The notes under the pieces are model-generated. The model was given only the letters and a program-made list of their open reading frames with translations. It searched no databases and was not told the DNA's origin. Positions 45,101 to 55,755 of a stretch of DNA of 64,000 nt are shown piece after piece (positions within the stretch are counted from its first letter, which is position 1; every line of letters starts with the position of its first letter). The position numbers were made by a program, and so were the translations under genes. This stretch comes from Cyanophora paradoxa (lineage: Eukaryota > Glaucocystophyceae > Cyanophorales > Cyanophoraceae), in contig QPMI01000569.1 in NCBI GenBank assembly GCA_004431415.1, positions 62,001 through 126,000 of the forward strand, given 5' to 3'.

Positions 45101-48100
45101 TTGAGATTCGAACTTCACGTGCACCTGAATTTCGCCCTTTTTACCCGGCTTGATGAGCCGACGCGAGGAGGCATTCGCGTTCGGGCGATCGTTGTCCGAG
45201 GAGCCGAGCGGGGGCGGCTCGGCCTCGGCCGTGCCGGGGGCGCGCAGCACTGCGAAGACGCGGTAGCGGAGGAGGCGTCCGATCATCGCGAGGTTCTCGG
45301 AGCCCGCCCTGCGCGAGCGAGCGGCGCCGGCTCAGTGCTCCGCTCGGACGAGCGTTAACGTAAGCAGGGGGCGCGGCCGCTCGGCACTGGCGCCGGCGAG
45401 GGGCCACAAGCGGGGCGGGCGGGCGCACTGCAGGCTCCGCTCCTCCTCCTCGTGCGAGTCCGCCTCGTCGCACGCGTCCGCGTAGTACTTGTTCTGCATG
45501 CGGGCCGCCGCCGCCGCCGCCGTTGTGCGCGATCAGCCATAGAGCAGTGCGATAGCAAGCAAGGGCGCTGCTAAAAGAGGTCTAGAGATATAGATTGAGG
45601 TTTAGAGCGTGCGCACCAGAATGGCGATGAACATGTTGAAAGCGATCCAGACCTGCGCCCGGGTCATTTCAACGCACGGCCGGCCGCGGGCGGCCGCGGG
45701 CCAGGAAAAATATTCAGTGGGGAGAGTATGGAGGGTAGCTACAGCGCCGGAAGCAAGGGAGCGGCGGATGCGGGGGCAGGTCCAGCTGCAGGGGCCGGGG
45801 GCACGCATACGCACGACGAGGATCATGAACGAGAAGAAGTAGACCATGCCGGCGACCGGGGAGGCGCTGTTGATGTCGTCTGAGGCAGCGCGCAGCCATC
45901 GGCGAGATATACATTCAGATGGCTGAAACTTGGGCTCGAATTCGAAACCGCAGACAGAACCCGCACCGTACTCAAAGTCGCTAAGAGAATTCGAATGAAC
46001 GAGTCAAGGGCGGGCAGTCAGAGAGAATGCGCGAGCGCGCGTGGCCATGGCAAGGCTCGCACCCGCCGAGGAACCGGAAGAGGCTCGCGAACGACGCCGT
46101 GAAGTTGTGGAACTGCGCGCGCGGTTCGCGGCTTCAGAGTCGGCGCCGGCGCGCGGTCGCTGTGTACGTTGGCTCTGCTGGGGCTCCGAGAGTATATTCG
46201 GATCCGGAGTGATCGATTTTTGGAAAGGCGGGGAGCACATGCAACTCACGCGCGGGAGCTGGTAGCCAAAGATAATGTTTCCTGCCGCGCGACAATTAAC
46301 AACGTTAACAGAGCGACCATGCATTCTAGATATGATATTGGGGTGCGCGCGCGAGCGCCGGGGGCACCCATGAACGCGTAGCCGGCGAACATGACGAAGA
46401 AGCAGGCGACGAACGCCAGGAGGTCCCACCGCGCGAAAAAGAGCGTCCGCCTGGCATGCGCACAGCGTCAGAGATCGGCCGCGGGCCCTGGCCCGCCACG
46501 GGCAGCCCCGGGGCGCGTGCACACCAGATGACGGCGATCCTGCGCTCGAGGGAGAGGAAGAGGAAGGTCCAGATGGCGGTCATGAGGACGTTGATGCCGG
46601 CCAGCTCGGACGCCACCTCGAAGAGGCGCCGCGCCTCCTGGAAGTCGATGTAGCGGCCCCGCGCGTCCACCTCCAGCTGCGCCCCGGCGCGTCGACGTCG
46701 TCCCCGGCCGCGGCCCCGGGCGCGGGCCGGCGCCGCGGGCGGCGGATCGGATCTCGGACCTCCTTCTGGATGCCGCGGCACGTCCTCACGTAGGCCGCCT
46801 GCGGGGCGGCGGTCCGTCGGCGTCCTGGGCCTGGGCAGAAGGCGTGCCGGGGCGGGCAGGGCCGGGGTGGGGCAGGGACGGCGCACGACGTATCCGATCA
46901 TGACGAAGTAGAGGACGACTGCGAACATCTGCGGGGACCGCGGCCGTGGGCGGGCCGAGCTACACGTCTGGATCTGCGGCGGCGGGGCGGCGGGGGCGGG
47001 GGGCGGGCGGGCCTCGAGGAGGTCCCAGAGGCTGCGGAAGAAGTCGTCGAAGGAGGCGTCGGCGGCGAAGAACTTGCGGAAGAAGGACATGTGCAGCACG
47101 CCGTCCCGCCCGATCTGGCCCCGCCCCCGCTCGGGCCCCCGCCTCGCCGGTCGAGAGCGCCGGGATCCTGAGAGCTCGGGAGCGAGCACCTTCGAGATGC
47201 TGTTGAGCCCTGCCGCGCCCGATCGCGACCCAAAGATAACCGCGACGTGCAGAAGTAAGAACGCGGACGCCACGAGCGTGAGCGATGCGGGCAGCACACC
47301 GTACATGGTCACGACAATGCAGAAGAGAATGCTGCGGCGCGAGGACAAGGACAGGTCATGACCATGTTCATGGCGGCGCACGTGCACGCGGGTGCGGTTA
47401 ATTATAAAGTACCACGCACCAGAAGCCGTATGTCGTCTGTGCCAAGCAGCGCATGGACGTCAGAGCTTGGAGCCAGTGAAAAGGACGGCAAAGTCAAAGC
47501 GCGGCTTGGAGCACCGGATTCTCCAGCGTCTCGAGCTTGAGAGTGCGAACGCGATATGAAGGGATCATCGCCCCTGCGCATGCGCCGCGCGCGTGTGATT
47601 GCGCCCCACCGATCGCGCGTGGCTCGCATATGCATGCGGCGCACCAGAGTTCGGCAGCTCGGCGACTGTGCGCGGGCTCTTCAGGTTTCCGGTGGCAATT
47701 GGAGATTGAAGGGGGCGCGGGGCGCACGGAGCTCGAGGACGACGAAGAGGCGGGAGTGGCGGTTGTAGAGCGTCGCGTCCATCGCCACCGCCCGCGTCGA
47801 GTCTGCGCGCGCCGCCCCCGAGCCTCGGAGTCAGACCCCGCGGAAAGCTCGGACCCAGCGCGGGGCGAGGCGGGCATGTGCAGCACCGTCGATCCACTTG
47901 TCCTGCTCGGCGTCGTCGATCTGAACGCCCCGAGCAAATTGGGTCGGCGGCCGGCCGCGGGCGGTGAAGGTGGACGGGGGCGGGCGGGCGCGGGGCTCGC
48001 CTGCCGGAGCGCGGCGGCGGGGTCGCGGCTCAGGACGAGGGTGTGGTGGCCCGAGCCGTAGTCGGGGTAGTACGCCGTGTCGCGGAAGTAGGCCCAGCTC

Positions 48101-49545
48101 GAGAGCAGCGGCGAGCCGCTCTCCTGCGCATGCCATGCCGGCCGCCGGCGCACGTGAGCGGCCCGGCGCGGGCGACGGCGGCGCGGCGGCCCATCCAGCG
48201 CCAGCCGGGGCCGGGCTGCACCTCGAAGGTGTACTCGGCGCCGGAGGCGGGCCCGCGGAAGGGCCGGCGGTCGGCGTTGGAGGAGCCGTGGCGCTCGTGG
48301 TACGGGGGGAAGCACGCGCCCTCCGCCCCGAAGAGGGCCGCCAGCAGCGCCGGCGGGCGGCTGCTGCACTCCTCTGCCGGCACCCGCTCCACCCGCACCT
48401 GGAGGGCGAGGGGTGGAGGCTCAGAGGGGGGAGGACCGGGGGGTGAGGGGGTGAGGGGGCTGGGGCGGGGGGGGTGGAGGGGGGGGGGAAGGGGAGGGGG
48501 ACGAAGCCGGGCGCCTGGCGCAGGCGGAGGAGGCCGACGGGGCGGAGGTAGTCGGCGGTGGGGTTCGACCCCGAGGTGTCCAGCAGCAGCGCCGCCGTCC
48601 GCCGCGCGAACCTCAAGAAGTCCTCCCGCTGCCCCCGCCGGCCCCGCACCCCGGCGCCCCGGTCAGCCGGGCGGCTTCGCGTCGGGGGGCCGGGGCGGGC
48701 TCGGGCCCCGGGCGCGCCGTGTTGGAGGCGAGGAAGGCCTCGCGGTCGCTCCCGAGCTGGACGACGTTCAGGAGGCCCCCCGCCCCCACGTACTGCGCCG
48801 CGTGCTCGTGCGCCTGGTCCACCGGCAGGATCTGGGCGGGAGGGGGGGGGGGGCGGGGGTAAGGGGGGTAAAGGCCGATACCAGCGCGCGGCGGCCGCGG
48901 GGGGCCCGGATCTCGAGCGCTGCTGGGGGGCCCGTCCCCGGGGCGGGGGCGCGCGGATCCGGAGGAACGGGGGGCCCGGGCGCACGGTGATGACGAGGCC
49001 GAAGAAGAGGGCGGAGAGGCAGGCGAAGGGGGGCAGGACCTGGTAGAGCAGCTGCCGCCGGTACGTCCGCAGGAAGACCTCCGCCCGCCGCACGTTCAGC
49101 TGCGCCGGCGCCGGCGCGCGCGACGCCGTCAAAACAGCGCCGGCCGGCCGCGGCCCGGGGCAGCCGACGCGCGCGGGCGCCCCGCGTGCCGGGCCGCGAA
49201 CCTTGATGTTGGAGAACTCGCGCGTGATGACCTGTGCGCGCACGCGACGCGGCGGCGGCGTAAGCGGGGCGGGGCGGCGCGCGCGGGCGCCGGTTGACTA
49301 CTGCGGACCTTTTGTGTGTGCTTGAACACGCTCCCCTCCTCCTCCTGCAACGACCCCCTGCGGCCGCCCCCGGCCGCCGGCGCGGGTCGACATCCGTCCT
49401 TGGCGCCGGCCTCATGATCAGAATCGAACGTTAACTTGACAGCTGCAGCGGGCCCGGGCCCGGCGCCTGAAGCTGCTTGCGCGTAGGCCGGATCCTGCGC
49501 CGCTGAGCCGGCTCGAGCTCCTTCCTCGAGATCACGCGGTGCCAT
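40487..49545 (-). CDS. polycystin-type TRP channel with C-terminal tandem RyR domains
   Basis: The ATG at 49543-49545 gives MAPRDLEEGARAGSAAQD; a further 5' exon is possible because an acceptor lies just upstream. Order: S1 region RAEVFLRTYRRQLLYQVLPP (49080); polycystin-domain pieces FLRFARRTAALLLDTSGSNP (48600), WAYFRDTAYYPDYGSGHHTL (48080), DDAEQDKWIDGA and DATLYNRHSRLFVVLEL (47750); S2-S4 pieces including FFRSLWDLLE (47030), MFAVVLYFVMIGYVV (46930) and GINVLMTAIWTFLFLSLERR (46590); S5 LAFVACFFVMFAGYAFMG (46400); pore NIIFGYQLP plus FHNFTASFASLFRFLGG (46110); S6 GMVYFFSFMIL and VWIAFNMFIAIL (45640). Phase-compatible exons continue: NKYYADACDEADSHEEEER, GRLLRYRVFAVLRAPG, LKFDLPGPWKEVGSQAGFGG and GEEEFKRFVFKMLTQGDVVY (44850). 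Past a large intron come PDPILDDDEIEKIVSRLAKK (43540), KQEFLEAFRLETTLQQLSK, LSSESIRFDELVAVISWHLS, and two RyR domains. TAA is at 40487-40489. The exon near 43700-43815 is uncertain, so two adjacent genes remain possible. Confidence 0.7.
44250..44516. mobile_element. small inverted-repeat element with tandem tRNA-like fragments
   Basis: The body 44254-44512 (259 bases) is bounded by exact 17-base inverted repeats TGTCGCGGGCGAAATCT, extending further with one mismatch (AAGGC/TAGGC). It is flanked by ACAG on both sides (44250-44253 and 44513-44516), a possible 4-bp target duplication. Inside, on the minus strand, AGAGACCCGGGTTCAATTCC (about 44462-44443) and AGAGACTCGGGTTCGAATCC (about 44420-44401) resemble two tRNA T-arm/B-box sequences 42 bases apart. 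It lies in the large intron between the channel and RyR parts of the polycystin-type gene. Confidence 0.6.
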
Positions 49546-50292
49546 CTGCACCTGCGCCCCGCTGGACCCCCCGAGCGCCTGTCAGCTGGCCGTGGCTCGC
49601 CGAACCGATCGCGCGAACTTCAGCTAGCGCGCTGAGGCGCCGGCCGGGCCCGCAGGGCGAGAGCTGCAGACGCCGCAAACCAGAAGCTTCGTCCTTCATC
49701 CAAATGGCGACTCAGCGAAGCGCATCGTCTTCTAGTCTAGGCGCCGGCGGTGCTATGGACGGCCTTCCCGTCATCTTAGAAAAGCAATGCGAATGACGAG
49801 CCGCAGGGCGGATCGCCTCGAAAGGACTCCAAGAGCACATTCGCGTGCTTCTGGGAACATAGCTAGACCCCGAGGAGCCCGCGCTAAGCCAATGCGCGCA
49901 AATGAAACACGAAGTTGCACTCACAGCGGCAGTTGAACTTCCACTCGAGCTCCGGGTTGCGGCTGTCGTTCACTCATCGTGCTGTCGATGCGATCCCGTG
50001 AAGCATCGGCGAGTGGGAGGCTGGGAGCAGCGGCTGGCCGATTCAAGTTGCAATTGCAGCTGCAACTTCTTGTGTCCCCCCTTTCCCCCCCCCCCCCCCT
50101 CTTCGACATCAGCGCGGGCGGTGGTTGTTCGCAAGCGCTGCTTGAAGCGATTGCCTGACGCATTGCCGCGTATACGTATGCCGGCCTTGCATGCCGAGAA
50201 ATCCAGAATTCACCACGATAAATACGAACAACAGAATGCATACGGATCTCAGATCCGGCGGATTTTGAACCACGTGCACTAGCTTCCTGGAT
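49546..50292. other. spacer 5' of the polycystin-RyR gene
   Basis: A possible additional 5' exon of the polycystin-RyR gene reads MKDEASGLRRLQLSPCG from the ATG near 49705 with a GTTCGC donor. It is followed by a CTGACAG branch-like box and a GCAG acceptor just before 49551. The rest (49800-50292) is the promoter side plus the 3' flank of the next minus gene, with a run of 13 C near 50087. Nothing else was supported. Confidence 0.45.
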
Positions 50293-53200
50293 CTAGAGGG
50301 GCGGCAGGTCGGCGCCGGGCCGCTGCCAGGGCATGGCCGTCGGCGTGACGGTCGAGCCGAGGCGCAGGGCGCCCCGCGAGCCGCTCCGCACGGGCGCCGC
50401 CCGCGGGTGCAGCTGCGGCGAGGCCGCGGCCGAGGGGGCGGCGGCGGCGGGCAGGGCGGCGGCGGAGGAGGGCGGGGAGAGGGGCCGGCGCCGCTGCTGG
50501 AGCGCCGGGCGAGGCGGACGGCCCCGACGGCGGAGCCGGCGGCCGGGGAGGGCGGCGAGGGCGGCTCCAGCGCGCCAGCGCTCGAGTCGCGCCGGTGCAG
50601 CGTCACCGGCCGCGAGACGGGCACCGCCCCGCCCGGGTCCCCTCGGGCGCGGGGCGGGGCCCGGCGCGCGGCCCGCGCGGAGGGCGAGGGCGGGGCCGAG
50701 GACGCCGCCGCCGCCGGAGGGCTGCCGCACGAGGCGCCGCGGGGGCGAGCGGTCGGCCTGGCGGGAGGAGGCGCGGGGAGGCCGGCGCCGGCGCTGTCGG
50801 AGCGGGCGAGGGCCGAGGCGCGCGCCCCCGCGAGGAGCGCGCCACCGGAGAGGATGGACGAGGCGGAGGCGGAGGGCGCGAGGGCCGGCGCGAGAGAGCC
50901 CGGCGCCCCCCGCGCCCCTCCCCCGCCTGCGCCTGCGCCGGGAGCGCGAAGCCGCGGGCGCCCGCCGCCCCGCCGCCCCGCCAGGGCCCGGGACGGGGGC
51001 GGGTACGACTCCGAGAGGGACGCCTCGGGGGGGGAGAGCGGGTCCAGCCTGGGGCGGGAGGAGGAGCTGGGGGTGGGTACGACGCGCCCGAAGCCGGAGG
51101 AAGGCCCCGGAGGGGAGCCAACCGCGAGGCCTTCGTCGCGCGGGTGAACGTTCCTCAGGGAGTCGCGCGCCAGCAGGGGCGCCGGCGGGGCCAGGCTCCC
51201 CTGCGACCCCGAGGGGCCGAGCCGCGCGCCCGGGCCCCGCGCGGGGCTGTAATCGCGCTCCAGGGGCGGCAGGCCCTCGGCGGGGGCGGGGCCGGGGCGG
51301 GGGCGGGGCCGAGGTGGCCCAGGGCGTCGGGGCCGACGAAGGGGGCCGGCGGGGCGAGGCTCGACTGGGAGGGGAGGAGCCGGGGGGAGGCGGCCCCGGC
51401 TCGGGGAGCGGCCCTCCGCTCTAGCGAGCGCGAGCGGGCGGCGCCGCCGGGGCTTGGCGGCGACTCCCGCGCCGAGCTCGCCCCCCCCGCGGCCCCCGCG
51501 GGAGGTGCCTGGGGCCCGGGGCCCCCCTCGAGGTCGAGGGGGGCGAGGAGGTGGCCCAGGGAGTCGGGGCCCACGAAGGGGACCGGGGGGTCAGGCTCCC
51601 GTGCCGCGGCAGGGCGGCGAGGCGGGGCGGGGGCCCTCCCTCGAGCTCAGCTCCGCCGGCAGAGAGTCGGCGCGGGCCCGCACGGCGCGCTTGGGCGAGG
51701 AAGGCGGCGGCGTGCCCGGCGCAGGCGCCTGCGCCGGGGCGGGCCCGTGGCTGTAGAAGTCGGGCGGGGGGCTAGGGGCCGCGCCGCCGCCGCCGTCGTC
51801 GTCAGCGGAGCGGGAGACGGCGAAGCGGGGGAGCCGGCGGGCGAGCGCGTCGGCGAGCGCGGGCCCGGGAGCGCGGAGGGCACCGAGCCCGAGCGCGCCC
51901 GCGGCGGGCTGCCGAAGGACGAGGGCGAGGGGGCGGCTCGACGAGGCTCGGGCCGGGCGCTGGGCCGTCCTCCGAGACGAGGAGGGCGGGGCGGGGTATG
52001 GGCGAGGAGAGCGACGTCGAGCGGGCGCGGACCTGCCGCTGGGGCGAGGCGGGAACCGCCCTGGGGCGCGCGGCGCGCGTGAGGGAAAGCGAGAGGGAGG
52101 GCGGGGGGCGGGGCGCACGGGCCGGGGTCCGGGGCGTGCCCGGGGGAGAGGGGCGCGTCGGAGCCCGGGCCCGGGTCCGGGGCGCCCTCGGAGACGACGA
52201 GGGAGGGACGGCGGATGAGGGGCGAGAGGGCCCGCCCCGCCCCGTGGCCCCCCGGCGAGGCCGGGCCCAGCGCCGGCAGCGCCCTGCGCCAGGTTAAGGA
52301 GGAGAAGCGGGCGGGGGAGGGGTACGCAAGCTCGCCGGTGCGCGAGGTCGATGATGATGCCGAGGGCGCCACCGGGATTCGAGCCGGCGAGCTGCGGGCT
52401 CCCCGTGGGCGACGCCGCGCGGGGGCGGAGCGGCGGGCCGGCGTCGGAGTCGCTGCCGCGGCGGCGGGCGCCCGGCGGCTCGCGCAGAGCGGGCGGCTCG
52501 AGGGCCGGCTCGCTGGCCCGCCGCCGCGGCTCGGGCCGCCAGTGCGGCAGCCCCAGCGGCGAAAATCGTGCCGGCGCGCCATCGCCCTCCTCCTGCGCCC
52601 CGGGCCGGCCGGCCCCCTCCTCCCCCTCCTCGCCGCCCTCCTTGGCGGGGCCCTCGTCGCCCTCGCGCTGCTCGTCGATCTGGGGCAGCCGCGGGGCGCC
52701 CTCCGCCCCGTGGGCCCCGGAGGCGGCGAGGTCCGCGGCGCCCGCCCGCGGAGCGCGCGACGTCCTCCGCCGCCGCCGCAGCCGCCGCCACCGCCGCCTC
52801 GGCCTCCACCCGCTTCCTCTGCGCTCGGGTCGGATCAGATCTGAGCGGGCCGGATGCGGCGGGATCGGAGGCGGGGCGGGGCGCCTGCTTGCGGACGCGG
52901 GCGGCGCGGTTGGAGACGGAGCGGCGCGCCGCGCGGACGATGGCCGCCGCGTGCCCGCCGTCCTCGAGGCGCGCCGCCAGGCCCGGGCCCAGCGCGCACA
53001 GCGCCCGCACCAGCGCCCAGCCTGCCCGGGTAGGCGGCGGTGAGGATGGGGAAAGGAGGCTGGGGGGCTAGGGGCACCGAAGAGGCCGTCGCGGCGGGGG
53101 CGGGGGCCTGGGCGGGGGCGGGGCCCCCGGCGCCCTCTCCTGGCCGGGCATCGTGCTGGGGTCCGAGTTGCGGCGGGCCCGGCCCCCGCGCTCCGCGATC

Positions 53201-55291
53201 CCCTCCAGGCCCTGCGCTCCCTCCGCTGAGCGCCGGGATCGCGGGGGAGAGGGAGGGGGGCGCGCGCGCCTCGTCGGGGGCGCCCTGCGAGGCGGCGCGG
53301 GCGACGCTCGAGCGCCGAGTCGGCGACTTGCGCCCCTGCCGCCCCTGCCGCCCCCGGGGCCCCGTCAGCAGCGGGGCTGGCGGAGGCGCGAGAGGGCGGG
53401 AAGAGCGCGCGCGGAGGACGCGCCTGGGCGCCGGAGGAGGAGCGGGAGAGGGGGCGGGAGGGGGAGCCGCCCGACGGGCTCCGCTTCACGCTCCGCTGCA
53501 TGAGCCGCTCGTACGCCGAGTTGCTGCCGGACGGATGAGGGGGGAAGGAATGGGGAGGAGCGAGGAGGGGGTACCTGATCATCTCGACGGCGTCGGTGAT
53601 GAGGCGCCGCGGGGGCGCCCACTGGCTCCGGGGTCGGCGGGGGTACAGGGGAGAGCGGGGAAGGGGAGTCGGACCGGCTTGGGGGCCTCGAGGGCGGCCA
53701 CGTAGATCTTGGCGCGCTTCCCCTCCGCGAGCCCCCGGGCCTGGGCGGGGCGGGGCCGGGCCGGGCGCTCGGCGAGGCTCGGGAGGGGTGCGAGGGGTGG
53801 GGCGGGGGGTACCTCGCGCAGCATCTGCTCCGCGCGCCGGCGGCGGCGCTCCATCCTGCGTCGAAAGTTGGAGAGGGGTACTGCGCGTATCAGCCCTCGG
53901 AACGCACGCGTCCTCAGAGCTCATGAGGCCGCCGATGAGCGCCGCGGCGCCGCCCGGCTTGATTTCTGCGAACGGAGGCGCGCTCGGAACCCGGTCTCGC
54001 TCTCGAGGAGGGGGGGGGGTACGCACCCTCGAGGGGCCGGAGGACGTCACGCCCCAAGGCGGCATCGAAGCGCGCGATGGTATCGTAGAGCACGCGGAGG
54101 AATCCCGCGTACTTCGCCTGTACCCCCCTTCCCGTGAGACACAATCGGGGCGCAGGAGGGGTACGGGGGCACCTGGGAGATGCCGAGGGTCCAAACGTCG
54201 ACGATCTCGAAGATGCAGCGGAGGAAGCGGGGGCGGTTAATGAACTCTTGCCCGCCGCTGGGGGTGCGGCGTCAGGGAAGGGGAGGCGCGGCGGGGAAGA
54301 GGCGCGCCTGTCAACGTCCCAGTCCTCGACGGCCGTCTTGAGGGCGTGGAGGGGGTCCCATCTGAGGGGGTACAGGTCAGGGGTACAGCCGTCGAGAGCG
54401 CGCTGGGCGCGGACCGGTCGTTCAGGGCACGGTATACCGCCGCGTGGAATCTCTGCGGAAGGGGTACGTTGATCTCGTGGGGGCGGGGGAGGGGGGTACA
54501 GAAGGGGTCAGGGGGGTCGGGGCGCTGCCTTGTAGCGGTCGAAGTAGAGGACCTCGTCCTCGGGCCCGTCCAGTGCCACGGCCCACATCTTTCCCGTACC
54601 CCGTCAGGAGGGAGGGGTACGCCGATCTCGGACGGGGCGGGGCGGGGGCGCGCCCTGCGGAGGGAGGCGAGGATGTCGGGGTCGAAGCGGAGGCTCTCGC
54701 GCGTCAGGAGCGCAAAGTCGCTGCGCGCGGCTCGGATCGGGGGGTACGCGCGCGGGGGGGCTGGAGTAGTACCCGTGGAGGTCCTCGTCGAAGGCTTCGG
54801 CGGCCGGGGGGGAGCCGGCGGCCGGAGGGGAGGCGCGCGGGTCGGGCGGCGGGGGGGCACGGTACTCGGCCCGCAGGACCTCGATGAACCCCTGCGCGCA
54901 GATCGGATCGAATTCAACGATCCGGGGCGAGGAGGGCCCGGCGCACCGGTCCGCGGGGCCGCCGGGCGGTCGACCCGTGCCAAGAGTTGCGGCGCGGGCG
55001 GAGGCGCGCGCGGGTCATCTCGACGAGGGCAGCCGGCGCGTCATCGCGCTCCAGGATCGCCTCTGGGCGCGCGGCGAGCGTCATGCCGTCCACGGGGCGC
55101 GGGGCCGCCGCCATAGAGGCGGAGAGGCGCTTGGCGCTGCTGGCGGCGATGGAGGTCCTCCGCCCGGGCACCGCGCCCTCGGCGCTCGAGCCGCTTCTGG
55201 AAAGGGACTCGTCGGCATCGACGAGAGGCGGGAGCCTCTCATCGGGGCTGCCTTCGAGCTCCGAGGCCTGGACCGGAAGTGGCTCGGCCAT
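50293..55291 (-). CDS. unrecognised conserved multi-exon protein, family member 2
   Basis: This is a diverged paralogue of 27815-30898. The ATG at 55289-55291 gives MAEPLPVQASELEGSPDERL. Exons then read EFDPICAQGFIEVLRAEYRA (54900), FDEDLHGYYSS (54790), DFALLTRESLRFDPDILASL (54710), MWAVALDGPEDEVLYFDRYK (54590), RFHAAVYRALNDR (54450), WDPLHALKTAVEDWDVDR (54360), FINRPRFLRCIFEIVDVWTL (54240), QAKYAGFLRVLYDTIARFDA (54125), EIKPGGAAALIGGLMSSED (53965), MERRRRRAEQMLRE (53850), SNSAYERLMQRSVKRSPSGG (53520) and LPQIDEQREGDEGPAKEGGE (52690). Compared with member 1 it has a much longer Pro/Ser/Arg-rich C-terminal half. That half includes repeated short modules FVGPDSLGHL (51560), FVGPDALGHL (51330) and APLLARDSLRNV (51160). 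It ends TPTAMPWQRPGADLPPL, stop at 50293. The function is unknown; exon joints in the low-complexity tail are approximate. Confidence 0.7.
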
Positions 55292-55755
55292 GTTCCCCAA
55301 GCTCGGCCACGGCACGGCTTGAGCGCTGCGGAAACGGTGCTGTACTCTTCAACGACTAAGCCCTGAGGAGCTCCTCCAGCGACACGTAATCCTCTAGATC
55401 TGGGCCCGCGTCATCGCGGCTAGTGCTTCGCCATCCGCCGACTCCGAGAGCATCTGGCTCCTCGGTGACCGCTATCTTAGCGCCGACAGGCTCGTACGCG
55501 CATACAGCAGGCTGCCAGCAAGCTGCCGGCCGGCGAGGAAAGTTTTCGGCAGTATACTTCAAATCCTGGCGGGGTCATTAGAGTGCACGCCCCGCTAGCG
55601 GCCCGCGCGGTCTCATCGACGTCGCTCGCCACCTTCACTTCGCTGAGAATGCATGCGCACATCTACATCGCAGCGCGGCGCGAGATCTACAGGCGGCCGA
55701 CGACAGCCATGAATTCGAACGGCGTCGGCCACGGGCGGCCCAGGCGAGCGGGGCT
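55292..55755. other. spacer with a possible extra 5' exon
   Basis: This is the gap between the PRP28 stop (55756) and the ATG of the family-2 gene. A minus-strand reading from 55562 to 55356 ends LEDYVSLEELLRA with a stop; it looks protein-like but no splice joint to 55291 could be fixed. Otherwise 3' flank and promoter. Confidence 0.4.

Noticed and set aside
51591-54194. A single 867-codon open frame on the minus strand
   Set aside because: It crosses several exons of the family-2 gene and their introns in mixed frames; composition is Pro/Arg/Ala noise outside the true exons.
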